Shown: piece after piece, positions 19,608-29,961 of the stretch
Position numbering within the stretch: position 1 is the first letter of the stretch
Layout of the letters: each line of letters opens with the position of its first letter
DNA from: an uncultured Clostridia bacterium
GTDB taxonomy: Bacteria > Bacillota > Clostridia > Christensenellales > UBA1242
Direction: 5' to 3'
DNA length: 64,000 bases
Assembly: GCA_947649575.1 (NCBI GenBank)
Contig: CANSRZ010000001.1
Span: forward strand, 184,734 to 248,733
Program-made: the position numbers and the translations under genes
The notes under the pieces: model-generated
Databases searched by the model: none
What the model was told of the DNA's origin: nothing
Seen by the model: the letters and a program-made list of their open reading frames with translations, nothing else

Positions 19608-22600
19608 ATGGCAGAATTCATAGATACAATCAAAACCTTTTCAGATCCTGAAACAGGTGCAAAATATTTTCTTTGTAAAAGTAGCACAGGAGCTTCAATA
19701 ATATTGATGCAAGATAGTGCTGGCAGTTTTTATACCTCCCTTACTGATACAGCAGGAGCAAGGCACTGTAAAAAAATTTTGGGCACTGGAGCAGACGCTA
19801 TAACCAAACGCGGACTCTCTTCAGACGACTATCAGCTTAAGTTAGATAACAACTCAGCATTCCCAATTGAAACAAGTAGATATGGTGACCAACTTGCCCA
19901 AGATATCAAAAATATATTAGACGGAAAAGAAACCATTACTCCGCAAGAAGAAAGCCAAACTATTAAAAAAGAATCTCCGATTTTTCAAAGTCTACATCAG
20001 CAAGCAGTCAAAGTTGCAAAAGAAACTGACTACGTTTCTCCGACCGCTGAAATAGAAACTTTAAAAAAACAACTTGATGCTCAACGTCAAGAAGCACAAG
20101 AATATCATAACGCAATTAATAAAGCTACTGAGGAAGTCAGAAAAACTGAAGATGAAATCCTTGGTCATAATGCAAAATCATCTCTTAGAGATGTGTTAAA
20201 CAAAAAGAACACTGCACCTACTCTTGATGACGAACTTGCAAAAGACGGTTTAACAGCCGACCCTATTGAAGAAGATCCTACAATTGCAGAACTTAATCGT
20301 CAAATTGCTGAAATGGAAGCCCAAGCTGACAAGCGTGCAAAAGAAGCGGCAGACTTATCACAGATTAATGCAACTGAAAAAGCAGAACATGAAAGTTTTG
20401 AAATAGGTCAACAAGAATTGCAAGATGAGCTTGACGAATTCAATCGAGATATTTTGGGACTTGAACATGAAGAAAACGACGCTTCACCTTTTGAAGATAT
20501 AACAGCGCCTGAGACACAAGTGCAACAAACTGAAAGTATTTCAGAAACTCCTAAAAATTCATCAATCAGCCCAAGCGAATTTGCACATGATATTTCTCGT
20601 GGCATGATGAGAGATAATGCACGAAGCACTGAATCAATAAATACTGCTGACGCAATTAATAAATTGAAAGGAACAGATTATTCAAAATTATCCTTAGCTG
20701 AAAAACTTCAACAAAATGTAGAGGACGCTTCGGCTAATTTAAAATATGATGAAGCAAGCCCTTACACTTTTGAAATTAACGACAAATATTCTGGTGGCAA
20801 AACCAAGATAACTACCCTTGTAGGCAAAGATTCAACTCCTGCACAAAATTTTTCTTTTTATGATGAAAAAGAAAGGATGACTTACTTTGATTTGCAGCGC
20901 GAAGATGCATATAGTACAAAAGGCATAAGCGCTTTTGGCAAAGTTCATGAAATTATTATGCGCGACACCAATGGCGACTGCTATTATAGTGTAACAAAAA
21001 CGGCAAGAGATCGTAAAACTGGAGAAGTTAAACGCCAACAAAGCGAAATCAGAAAAATTGAAAAAGTTAGCACAGTCAAAAAAGCGGATAATTTTGGCAA
21101 TGAAAACGAATATTATGAAATCGCTTTAAGTGATGGCTCAGTTATTTCTAAAAGATTAACTGACGAAAACAAGCAAACAATAAAAGACATAAACGCTCTT
21201 GTAAGCGGAAAGAGAATAAAAGCAACACAAGTTCGCAGTGAATCTGCTTTCTGGGCGCATGCATCTGATGTTTCTGCAACACCTACTCAAATAAAAGAGG
21301 CTGAGTCAAGCAGAAAATTTAGAGAAAAACAACAACCAAACTCTGGACTTAAAGCAGAAACTCCTGAGTATAAACCTGAAGAATATACTTTTACTCCTGA
21401 ACAATTTGCTCAGGCAAGACAAGCTCAAGAAGCAAGAATTCAAGCAGAACTTGCTGAGAAAGCTAAAGAAGAAGAGCTTGCAAGACAAGTGCTTGCTGAA
21501 GTGCAAGAAGCCGAAGAACGCATTGTTGCCAAGGCAGCGGCTGGAAAAAAGACAGCAGCGGAAACTCCACAGCCTCAACCTGCTAAACCTAAGCAGCCTC
21601 AACCTGCTAAGCCAAGCGCTAAAAAGAAAGCAGAGCGTGCTGTTACTCGCAAAAAAGTTGCTGAGAGAACTGCTCCAAAAATTCAAGGCATTCAAAGTGC
21701 TTTAAAACTTAAAACCGCTGCAGGCAAAACTTTAAGACCATCAAAAAACTTCCCTAGACTATATCAAACAATGACTTATGTTGGCCCAGACAGAGATAGA
21801 AGCAGGCTTGCTCAATTTACTCGCACTGTTGACGGGCAATTGGAAAATGTTGCAACACTCAGAAAAGACAGACTTGACATTTCTGCAAGTCAATTTACTG
21901 AAGAGGATTTCAAGCAACTTCAAAGCATGGGTCTTGTTGCACAGGATGCTGTTTATGATCCAAATTCAACAATATCCCTTGCAGTTGGAGGCAAAAACGG
22001 CATTTCTGCTTTCAATAATGAAAACGAAACAGAAATCACTGTTCAAAATCAAGATGGAGCAATCTATTCTTGCACTCTTGACCCGCTTGGAATAAGACTT
22101 TCTGGCTATAATGCCAATGGCAATGCTTGCGTGATTGATAAACGTGCAAAACTTGAAAACATTTCTCAAAATGACATCCTCAATGTTGCGGTTTCATCTG
22201 AATTCTTAAAAGCTATGCTTGATCCTAATAATGAAACCATTCCAACACCAAAAAATATAGGCAATATCCCTCCTCAAATGATTGGAGTGTGCCTTGCTGA
22301 ACAAACGCCAAATGCGGACGGGTCTATTTCGTTCCCAACAGGCAAAAATGTTAATGCAAAATTCAAAATGATTGCCGTGCCTACTGGTGAGGAAATTGAC
22401 GGCGTTAAACAATATTATTATCTTGCCAAGAACACTGAGCGCGGAACTACTTTTGTTTATGACGGCAACGGCTTTAAACCTTTTGATAGATACAACTTTA
22501 TTGAAGCCGCTGATGGTCATGAAACGCCATATATTGGACTGCATCAAGGTCAAACTTCAAAAAGTGTTGGCTCTGCACTTGTAACCCGTGGCTTAAAAAT

Positions 22601-25600
22601 CCCAACAGACGAAAAAGGCAATCCAAACAAACAATTTATGGCATCAGTTGAGAATTTTCTTAATTCTGACCCTGCGATTTCTAAGAAAGATAATGCACCT
22701 ATTGAAGCAGGCAACAAAGGTCAACGCGAGGGCTTTACAACTGCCCATGCTGGAAATATGATGGCAGTGCAATCAACTCAAATTAGCGGGCGCGACATAA
22801 CTGCTCAGGAATCTGGCGCGCAACAACCTGCTCCAGTTTCTGAACTTGGCGGAGAAAATGGCATTGCTGGCGGAATCAGCGGGCGCGAAGCCCCTGCTCC
22901 TATGCAAGAAACTCCTGCGCCAGACGGCGGAGATATAGGTGGCGGAAATGGCGACGGTGAAGAACCTGTTCGTCCAAGACCAAAGGCAAATACGCCTGGT
23001 GAGAGAAGCAATCCTTATGTTCAGCCACCAAGCACACAAAAACTTGTTACAAAGCAACCCCCAAAACTTAACGAGGACTGGATTCGTTATGGCGGATTTG
23101 CAGTTGGCGTGTTGTTATTAATTCTCGCCTTTGCAATCCCTGGAATGGCAGTGCTTACACCTCTTCTTTTGGGAGGGGGTCTTGCTATTGGCTTAGGCTC
23201 ACAATTTTTGGCTAACTATGCAAGCGTATTAAATGAAAATCCTTATAATAAACTTGCCAACATGTATATGAAAGAAACTGCTGCTAAAAAAGAACTTGAA
23301 GCAGAAGAAAGCGCAGGCAAATTCTGGGAAAAAGAAACTGAATTTGGCGCTGTGAATGATAATTATATTGAACTTCACGATGCCTTGCTTGCCAACAAAG
23401 ATAATGGAATGGCATTCTTCAAGCAACTTGAAGAGCAAGGTTTGTGGGATGAAACAAGAATGCATGATTTCTTAGCTCAAGGCAATGTTGAAACAAGAAA
23501 TGCATTCTCTTCAGACTTAAAACGCATAATGGAGCTTAGCGCTCTTGGCAACCTGACCCCTGCTCAAGCAAAAGAACTTAAACAACTTAAACGCGAGTTT
23601 ATATCAGACTATGGATTTGCAAAAGAGGGCATGTCTGAGCAAGAACTTGACGAAATTGCAAACAAAGCATTCAGTTCAACAAAGGCTATGCGTGGAGCAG
23701 TTATAAATATTGACAATTTGAATGCTCTTGAAAGACAGAGAAACGAGCTTCACAAAGAAGTTGGAGATACTCTTCAATTTGCTTCTTGGAGAACTATTGA
23801 AAAAATTATTAATCAGCCAAATGTTGACATCGCTCAGTTTGTGAAAGAGCATACTCATGACCTTGCAAGAAGAGCATTACTTTCAAAACTTACTCAATCA
23901 GAGATGGAGGCAATGTTTGAAACATTCCCTCAACTTAACGAGCCTGCTCTTGATAAAAATGGGCAACCTATTTTGGATGAAAACAACAAACCTATGACAG
24001 TTTTGGCTCATGCAGTCAAAGAACTTGAACAAGCAGAAAAGCAAGTTCAAAAAATGGCAAAAACTCATGCAGATAATTTGAAAGAAATGTCTGCAGTTGA
24101 CAAAGTGTTAGATACAATCGTTCGTGTTGTTGAAGCCCCTACAAAAGAAAGCGATGCTTTTGAAGATTTTGATGAAGTTTTGATGAATACTTCACAAATT
24201 CAAAATGCTACTGGCGATTTGCTGTTATCTTTATATCAAGAGCAATGTCAACGTCAAAGTGCAAGCAGAAACTTGACAACTCCTGAGCCTCAAACTTCTT
24301 CAATTGACGCATTCGGCAAAAAATTAGGAAGTTATGAAACAAATGTTGATATGTCAGACTTTAACAACTTGTGCTATAACAAGCAACAACTTATGGCAAA
24401 CCCAGCAATTGCAAAATTGATTGCTAATGAAATTATTTCAGCTGGTGAACTTGCACTGTCCACAAACGGACTTTCAGGCATAGAAATTGGCAAAGAAAAT
24501 CAACTTACTGACCATATCCGTGAAGTTGTATCTGCACGAATAAATGAACTTGAAGAAGCCAACAGCAGACGACCACTTAATACAGAAGAAACTGCTGAAT
24601 ATACTCAACTTCGCCAGGCTGACGGATGCCTTGAAGTTTTGGCAAATGAAGCAGAACATCGCTTGACTGCAAAAGAACAGATTATTCCTGATGCCGAAGA
24701 TGCACTTCGTGCTAAACTTGGCCTTAAAACTACAAAAGACAAAGCCGACGGCAGAGAATATGTTGACAAAGACGGCTCTGTTGTGTCAACAGGAACTTTG
24801 GATAACAATGGACTACAAGTTGCAAGCAAACAACTTGAACAATTGATTCCTGGTTGGGCAGAACTTGATAACGATGAAAAAACAAGAAGAGCAAACTTTT
24901 ACGCAAGTTGCAAAGCAAGAATTCAAACTCCAAGACTTACTGAGAGAAATGGAGCAAACAAAGCCCCTACTCAACAAGAACTTGACGCATTAAAAGAACT
25001 TGACAGTTATTTTGCTCAAATTTACAGCGAGGGTTATGCTGAAACTGTTCTTGCAAACAAAGAACGCACTGCTCTTGCCGATCATCATAAAAATATACAA
25101 ACAGTAACAAAAGCAAGAAACAAAACACTTGCAATGCATCGCACTTTGGCAGGCTTTGGAATTGATAATCAAGATATCAGTCAAGTTATCAAACTTGCAA
25201 CCGAAAATGCAGGCAATGACGAAATCGCTCGAAGTGATGTTGCACAAGCTCTTGTACAAATTCATGGCAAAATGAAGATTGTTGATCAAGCAAAAGACGG
25301 CGTTACAAGAACGACAACTTTGGCTGAACTTATCAATCTTGAAGAAAATGACATGAATGATGACAATCGAGTTAACAACAAAAAAGTTAGCGAAAAAGCA
25401 AAAACTGCAAAGCAGAAAGTTAAAGAAAAGAAACTTGCTTGCAATAAACGTTTCAAAGATAATGTTGAAAATGGCGCTCCTGCTGATATAATTGGCGCAA
25501 ATCAAGCAAAACTTGAAGCAAGACATTTCAAGAAAGTTGAACCTGATGCAAACTTTGTTAAACAAACTGGGCAAGAAATTCCAGAGTCTGTTCAACAGGC

Positions 25601-26186
25601 AGAAGACAAAGAACTTGACTTTATCAAAAAGTCTGATGGGATTTTAAGAAGTCTTGTTTCTACAAACAAAAAAGGTCAAAACCCAATGCAAAGATTTGCA
25701 ACTGATAAGGCCTCTCCTCAAACAGCAAGTGACAGCGTTAAAAAATTGCAAGACAGGCTTAAAGGTGCTTTCTCAGCAAAAGAATATGCTAAACTTTCAG
25801 CCGAAATCAATTGGGATGCGGTTGATAAAGAGATTAACTCAAATCAATTTACAACCAAGAAATTCTTTGAACTGCGTGCAAAGATTATCAAAATCATTGC
25901 AGAAAAAGAAAAGAAACTTAAAAAGATTGCAAAGCAGAAACGTGAAAAAGCTGTTAAAAAGAAAAAGCTTAAAGAGAAAAAAATCAAGGGCGCAAGCAAA
26001 TCAGAACAAGTTGCAGCTAAAAACACTATCGAGGCAACCTCTTTGCGCGTTGCAAACAAACGCTCTGATGAAGCAAAACACAATGCATTGCGTGAACAGC
26101 TTGGTCAAGAAATACAAGCTCAGCATCAAGCTCAAGCACAGCCACGTCAATCAACCCCTGACGCAAGCGGCCCATCTGCTGGCTAA
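19608..26186 (+). CDS. Giant hypothetical protein (2192 aa) with one central hydrophobic segment and long charged helical regions
   Basis: Continuous ORF; hydrophobic FAVGVLLLILAFAIPGMAVLTPLLLGGGLAIGLG near the middle; QPQPAKPKQPQPAKP linker; Lys-rich C-terminus. Confidence 0.88.
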   Translation: MAEFIDTIKTFSDPETGAKYFLCKSSTGASIILMQDSAGSFYTSLTDTAGARHCKKILGTGADAITKRGLSSDDYQLKLDNNSAFPIETSRYGDQLAQDIKNILDGKETITPQEESQTIKKESPIFQSLHQQAVKVAKETDYVSPTAEIETLKKQLDAQRQEAQEYHNAINKATEEVRKTEDEILGHNAKSSLRDVLNKKNTAPTLDDELAKDGLTADPIEEDPTIAELNRQIAEMEAQADKRAKEAADLSQINATEKAEHESFEIGQQELQDELDEFNRDILGLEHEENDASPFEDITAPETQVQQTESISETPKNSSISPSEFAHDISRGMMRDNARSTESINTADAINKLKGTDYSKLSLAEKLQQNVEDASANLKYDEASPYTFEINDKYSGGKTKITTLVGKDSTPAQNFSFYDEKERMTYFDLQREDAYSTKGISAFGKVHEIIMRDTNGDCYYSVTKTARDRKTGEVKRQQSEIRKIEKVSTVKKADNFGNENEYYEIALSDGSVISKRLTDENKQTIKDINALVSGKRIKATQVRSESAFWAHASDVSATPTQIKEAESSRKFREKQQPNSGLKAETPEYKPEEYTFTPEQFAQARQAQEARIQAELAEKAKEEELARQVLAEVQEAEERIVAKAAAGKKTAAETPQPQPAKPKQPQPAKPSAKKKAERAVTRKKVAERTAPKIQGIQSALKLKTAAGKTLRPSKNFPRLYQTMTYVGPDRDRSRLAQFTRTVDGQLENVATLRKDRLDISASQFTEEDFKQLQSMGLVAQDAVYDPNSTISLAVGGKNGISAFNNENETEITVQNQDGAIYSCTLDPLGIRLSGYNANGNACVIDKRAKLENISQNDILNVAVSSEFLKAMLDPNNETIPTPKNIGNIPPQMIGVCLAEQTPNADGSISFPTGKNVNAKFKMIAVPTGEEIDGVKQYYYLAKNTERGTTFVYDGNGFKPFDRYNFIEAADGHETPYIGLHQGQTSKSVGSALVTRGLKIPTDEKGNPNKQFMASVENFLNSDPAISKKDNAPIEAGNKGQREGFTTAHAGNMMAVQSTQISGRDITAQESGAQQPAPVSELGGENGIAGGISGREAPAPMQETPAPDGGDIGGGNGDGEEPVRPRPKANTPGERSNPYVQPPSTQKLVTKQPPKLNEDWIRYGGFAVGVLLLILAFAIPGMAVLTPLLLGGGLAIGLGSQFLANYASVLNENPYNKLANMYMKETAAKKELEAEESAGKFWEKETEFGAVNDNYIELHDALLANKDNGMAFFKQLEEQGLWDETRMHDFLAQGNVETRNAFSSDLKRIMELSALGNLTPAQAKELKQLKREFISDYGFAKEGMSEQELDEIANKAFSSTKAMRGAVINIDNLNALERQRNELHKEVGDTLQFASWRTIEKIINQPNVDIAQFVKEHTHDLARRALLSKLTQSEMEAMFETFPQLNEPALDKNGQPILDENNKPMTVLAHAVKELEQAEKQVQKMAKTHADNLKEMSAVDKVLDTIVRVVEAPTKESDAFEDFDEVLMNTSQIQNATGDLLLSLYQEQCQRQSASRNLTTPEPQTSSIDAFGKKLGSYETNVDMSDFNNLCYNKQQLMANPAIAKLIANEIISAGELALSTNGLSGIEIGKENQLTDHIREVVSARINELEEANSRRPLNTEETAEYTQLRQADGCLEVLANEAEHRLTAKEQIIPDAEDALRAKLGLKTTKDKADGREYVDKDGSVVSTGTLDNNGLQVASKQLEQLIPGWAELDNDEKTRRANFYASCKARIQTPRLTERNGANKAPTQQELDALKELDSYFAQIYSEGYAETVLANKERTALADHHKNIQTVTKARNKTLAMHRTLAGFGIDNQDISQVIKLATENAGNDEIARSDVAQALVQIHGKMKIVDQAKDGVTRTTTLAELINLEENDMNDDNRVNNKKVSEKAKTAKQKVKEKKLACNKRFKDNVENGAPADIIGANQAKLEARHFKKVEPDANFVKQTGQEIPESVQQAEDKELDFIKKSDGILRSLVSTNKKGQNPMQRFATDKASPQTASDSVKKLQDRLKGAFSAKEYAKLSAEINWDAVDKEINSNQFTTKKFFELRAKIIKIIAEKEKKLKKIAKQKREKAVKKKKLKEKKIKGASKSEQVAAKNTIEATSLRVANKRSDEAKHNALREQLGQEIQAQHQAQAQPRQSTPDASGPSAG

Positions 26187-26277
26187 ATAAAAAAGAACTC
26201 ATTTTAAGGCACTTATGCTTTTTCAGCACAAGTGCCTTAAAGAGATTTTATACAATTGAATAAAGGAAACACTTAAT

Positions 26278-27372
26278 ATGAAAATCGGAGTTGTAGGCCT
26301 GCCAAACGTAGGCAAAAGCACATTATTTAATGCAATCACAGAGGCTGGCGCAGAAAGTGCCAACTATCCTTTTTGCACAATCGAGCCAAATGTTGGCATA
26401 GTTGACGTTCCTGACGAACGTCTTGGCAAGCTTGCCGAATTTTATCACACGCAAAAAGTTATCCCTGCTGCTATTGAGTTTGTTGATATTGCAGGGCTTG
26501 TTGCAGGTGCAAGCAAAGGCGAGGGCTTAGGCAATAAATTTTTAAGTCATATCCGTGAAGTTGATGCAATCGTGCATGTTGTGCGCTGTTTTGATGACCC
26601 TAATATCATCCATGTAAGTGGCTCTGTTAACCCTACCCGCGATATTGAAGTTATCAATCTTGAACTTGCTCTTGCAGACCTTGAAACTGTTACAAAAAAA
26701 TATGAACGCGATGCAAAGCTTGTAAAAACTGGTGATAAAACCCTAATAGCAAGCGTTGGCTTGCTTGAACGCATCAAAAACGCACTTGAAAATAATGTTG
26801 CTGTTCGCGTTTTGGAACTTAGCGATGACGACCAAAAAATCTTAAAAGGTTTTCAACTTCTCACTGCCAAGCCTGTGATTTATGTTGCCAATGTTTCTGA
26901 AAAAGAAATTGCTACTGCTGAGAGTAATCCTTATGTTGAAGAAGTTAAGCAATATGCTCTGCGTGAAAACGCAAAAGTTATCACTCTTTGCGCCAAGATT
27001 GAAGAGGAGTTGACTACTTTGGACAAAGACGAGCGCGAAATGTTTAAGGAAGAACTTGGCATAAAAGAGTCAGGACTTGAAAAGTTAGTCACAACAAGTT
27101 ATGATCTTTTAGGTTTAATGAGTTTTATCACTGCTGGAGAAAAAGAAGTGCGTGCCTGGACGATTGCCAAAGGCACAAAAGCACCTCAGGCGGCAGGCAA
27201 AATTCACACTGACTTTGAGAAAGGTTTTATTAAAGCTGAGATTGTGTCCTATGACGACCTTATGACTGCTGGATCTTATCTCAAAGCCCGCGAGGCTGGC
27301 AAAGTGCGCATGGAGGGAAAGGAATATGTCGTTCAAGACGGCGACATAATTGTATTCCGCTTTAACGTTTAG
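26278..27372 (+). CDS. ychF: YchF-family GTPase/ATPase
   Basis: MKIGVVGLPNVGKSTLFNAIT, YPFCTIEPNVGIVDVPDERL, C-terminal TGS-like region. Confidence 0.97.
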   Translation: MKIGVVGLPNVGKSTLFNAITEAGAESANYPFCTIEPNVGIVDVPDERLGKLAEFYHTQKVIPAAIEFVDIAGLVAGASKGEGLGNKFLSHIREVDAIVHVVRCFDDPNIIHVSGSVNPTRDIEVINLELALADLETVTKKYERDAKLVKTGDKTLIASVGLLERIKNALENNVAVRVLELSDDDQKILKGFQLLTAKPVIYVANVSEKEIATAESNPYVEEVKQYALRENAKVITLCAKIEEELTTLDKDEREMFKEELGIKESGLEKLVTTSYDLLGLMSFITAGEKEVRAWTIAKGTKAPQAAGKIHTDFEKGFIKAEIVSYDDLMTAGSYLKAREAGKVRMEGKEYVVQDGDIIVFRFNV

Positions 27373-27412
27373 CAACCAATTGTTGCACGACTGTCAACAA
27401 TCAATTTTAAAA

Positions 27413-27480
27413 AAGCACATTATGCTCGTTCAACTAAAAAAAGTGCATAATGCACCTTTTCTTTTAAAGAAAAGAAGATT
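27413..27480 (+). repeat. Same element family, copy between ychF and mrnC
   Basis: GCACATTATGC...GCATAATGCACC hairpin then CTTTTCTTTTAAAGAAAAG. Confidence 0.6.
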
Positions 27481-27491
27481 AATGGTGAAAA

Positions 27492-27896
27492 ATGAATAAT
27501 AAAGAAATTTTACAAAAAATTTTAACTGCTGGCAACATATTAACACTTGCTTATATTGGCGATAGTGTTCATACCCTTTTTGTTAGAGAAAAAGTTTTAA
27601 AAAACCTTGGGCTAAAAATGGACAACTATAATAAAGAGGCAAGCAAGTTTTGTAAAGCCGCCACGCAAGCAAGAGTTTTGCGAGAAGTTGTTATGCCCCT
27701 GCTTAACGAAGAGGAAGCAGGCATTGTTCGTCGAGCAAGAAATGCCAAACCAAAACATCAAGCCAAAAACGCAAGCAGTGCTGATTATGCTTATGCCACA
27801 GCATTTGAAGCGCTGGTTGGCTATTTATACTTAAAAGATGACAAAAATAGACTGCTTGAAATTTTAGAAATTTCTTGCAAGGAGGAGAAATGTTAA
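27492..27896 (+). CDS. mrnC: Mini-ribonuclease 3
   Basis: LAYIGDSVHTLFVREK...RRARNAKPKHQAKNASSADYAYATAFEALVGYLYL. Confidence 0.95.
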   Translation: MNNKEILQKILTAGNILTLAYIGDSVHTLFVREKVLKNLGLKMDNYNKEASKFCKAATQARVLREVVMPLLNEEEAGIVRRARNAKPKHQAKNASSADYAYATAFEALVGYLYLKDDKNRLLEILEISCKEEKC

Positions 27897-28615
27897 TTGA
27901 GGGAAAAAACGCGGTTAGAGAAGCGTTGAACAGTGAAATCACAATCAATAAAATTCTGGTTGATAAAAATTTGCAAGGCAGAAAGGATGAACTTATTGAT
28001 TTGGCTTTTAAAAACAAAATTAGAGTTGAATTTTTGCCAAAACAAATACTTGATAAAAAATCGCAAACTGGACACCACCAAGGTTTTATTGCAGAGGCTG
28101 TTGAATTTGAATATTCTGAAATTGATGACATTTTAGCAAATGCTAAAAATAAAAACCAACAACCTTTTATTGTTTTACTTGACGGAATTGAAGACCCCCA
28201 TAATTTTGGTGCAATCATTCGTTCTTGCGAGTGTGCTGGCGTTCATGGAATTATCATTCCAAAAAACCGTGCCTGTCAAGTCAATGAAACCGTTATTCGC
28301 ACAAGTACAGGCGCTATTGCAAATATGCCAATCGCAAAGGTGACAAATCTTAAAGAGGCAATTGACACTCTCCAAAAAAATGATGTTTGGGTTTATGTAG
28401 CCGAAACTGGTGGAGAAAATATCTATAAACAAAAACTTAATGACCGCGCAATCGCAGTTGTAATAGGCAGCGAGGGCAACGGAGTTAAGCAATCAATTCG
28501 CACTTATTGCGACGGAATTCTCACCCTCCCCCTGCAAGGCAAGGTCAATTCCCTCAACGCCTCGGTCGCCTGCGGAATTGTTGTGTTTGAAATATTAAGG
28601 CAAAGACAAGTTTAA
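27890..28615 (+). CDS. rlmB: 23S rRNA (guanosine-2'-O-)-methyltransferase RlmB (SpoU family)
   Basis: EGKNAVREAL...LLDGIEDPHNFGAIIRSCECAGVHGIIIPKNRA...VIGSEGNGV; start at internal Met with ggaggag RBS. Confidence 0.95.
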   Translation: MLIEGKNAVREALNSEITINKILVDKNLQGRKDELIDLAFKNKIRVEFLPKQILDKKSQTGHHQGFIAEAVEFEYSEIDDILANAKNKNQQPFIVLLDGIEDPHNFGAIIRSCECAGVHGIIIPKNRACQVNETVIRTSTGAIANMPIAKVTNLKEAIDTLQKNDVWVYVAETGGENIYKQKLNDRAIAVVIGSEGNGVKQSIRTYCDGILTLPLQGKVNSLNASVACGIVVFEILRQRQV

Positions 28616-28656
28616 TCTGTTTCTTTGAACAGCTTCAAACTTTTTAAGGAGAAATT

Positions 28657-29211
28657 ATGAAACACGTTATTATTTGTGGAACTTGTCGCTCTGGAAAAAC
28701 ATTGCTTGCTCTTAAACTCAAAGAACTTGTGCCAGAACTAAACTATCTTTCCGCTGATATTGCTACACTTGCTTTAAAAAAGGTTAGTGATAAAGATTTT
28801 GCCAGAAAAGATGTGTCAGAGTTTCAGGATTTTCTTTACGAAATCTATTATCGCTATAAAAAATATAACGAGGGCTATTTAATGATTGAGGGTGTATATA
28901 TCAAAGGCGATGACTCCGTTTTGAAATACAACTCCCCTGACACAATTATAGTTTTTGTAGGCAGACCTCAGCTTACACCCGAAGAAAGTTTTAATGAAAT
29001 CCGCGAAAGTGAAAAGCATGTTGACTCATGGACAAAAAGCAAAACCGACGAACACATTTTAAGAATGACAAAAGGCGAAATTGCAGAAGATAAACGCAAT
29101 CTTGAATTTTGTAAACAACATGGTTTTTATTTCTTAGACACATCACACAATCGCATGACTGCTATCGAAAACTTTGCAAAAGAACTCGCAAAAAATTTAA
29201 ATAAAACCTAA
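28657..29211 (+). CDS. P-loop nucleotide kinase-like protein
   Basis: MKHVIICGTCRSGKTLLALKLKE Walker A. Confidence 0.7.
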   Translation: MKHVIICGTCRSGKTLLALKLKELVPELNYLSADIATLALKKVSDKDFARKDVSEFQDFLYEIYYRYKKYNEGYLMIEGVYIKGDDSVLKYNSPDTIIVFVGRPQLTPEESFNEIRESEKHVDSWTKSKTDEHILRMTKGEIAEDKRNLEFCKQHGFYFLDTSHNRMTAIENFAKELAKNLNKT

Positions 29212-29329
29212 TTTTATAGCTTTTTTAAGAAATTTTGCTAAAATTTAAGCCAAATTTCTTAAAATATGCTAAAATTATGCAAAAGTCGATTACTATTATA
29301 AAAAGTGCCATTGGTACAAGGAGGTAAAA

Positions 29330-29953
29330 ATGCAAGATATTGAAATTTTGTCAGACGAGCAACTTGTTGTTCTTGCTCAGAACGACGACGAAATCGCTTT
29401 GAACGAAATTTTTAATCGCTACAAAAGCAGAGTCAATGCCATTGCAAGAAGTTACTTCCTTATCGGCGGAGATATTGAAGATATTGTTCAAGAAGGTATG
29501 ATTGGACTTTACAAAGCCATTCGCTCTTATACTTCTGATAAAAAAGCGTCATTCAAAACTTTTGCTAGTGTCTGTATAAAACATCAAATTCAAAATGAAG
29601 TTAAAAAAGCAAGCAGTGAAAAGAATATGATTCTTTCAACAGCCATTCCAATTTTGGAGCAAGCCGACTTTGATGAGGATAGTGAAAAAGGTGAAGTGAT
29701 TATAATGAGCGACCTGCCCTCACCTGACGACAAGGTTATTGCAAAGGAAAATGCAAAAGAGTTAAATCAAAAAGTCAATGAAAAACTTTCCTCGCTTGAA
29801 CGCAAAATTTTATCGCTTTACTTACGAGGCTATAATTACACTGAAATTGCAACCTTAGGCGATGTCAACAAAAAGTCGATAGACAACGCCCTAACCCGAA
29901 TAAAAAGCAAACTTTCTTTCTTAAAAGAAGAAAGCAACAAAAAGATTGTATAA
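29330..29953 (+). CDS. sigH: RNA polymerase sigma factor, SigH-like
   Basis: DIEDIVQEGMIGLYKAIRSYTSDKKASFKTFASVCIKHQIQNEV plus region 4; mrnC-rlmB-x-sigH neighbourhood. Confidence 0.85.
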   Translation: MQDIEILSDEQLVVLAQNDDEIALNEIFNRYKSRVNAIARSYFLIGGDIEDIVQEGMIGLYKAIRSYTSDKKASFKTFASVCIKHQIQNEVKKASSEKNMILSTAIPILEQADFDEDSEKGEVIIMSDLPSPDDKVIAKENAKELNQKVNEKLSSLERKILSLYLRGYNYTEIATLGDVNKKSIDNALTRIKSKLSFLKEESNKKIV

Positions 29954-29961
29954 GGAGAAGT

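Noticed and set aside
21406-21705. 99-aa Lys/Leu-rich plus-strand ORF inside the giant gene
   Set aside because: Alternate reading frame of a Gln/Ala/Lys-rich repeat region.
23092-23220. Giant protein as a phage tape-measure protein
   Set aside because: Single hydrophobic segment and no neighbouring phage structural genes; housekeeping genes flank it.
20408-26229. Many minus-strand and alternate-frame ORFs inside the 2192-aa gene
   Set aside because: Fully contained, low-complexity, no RBS; by-products of a long ORF.
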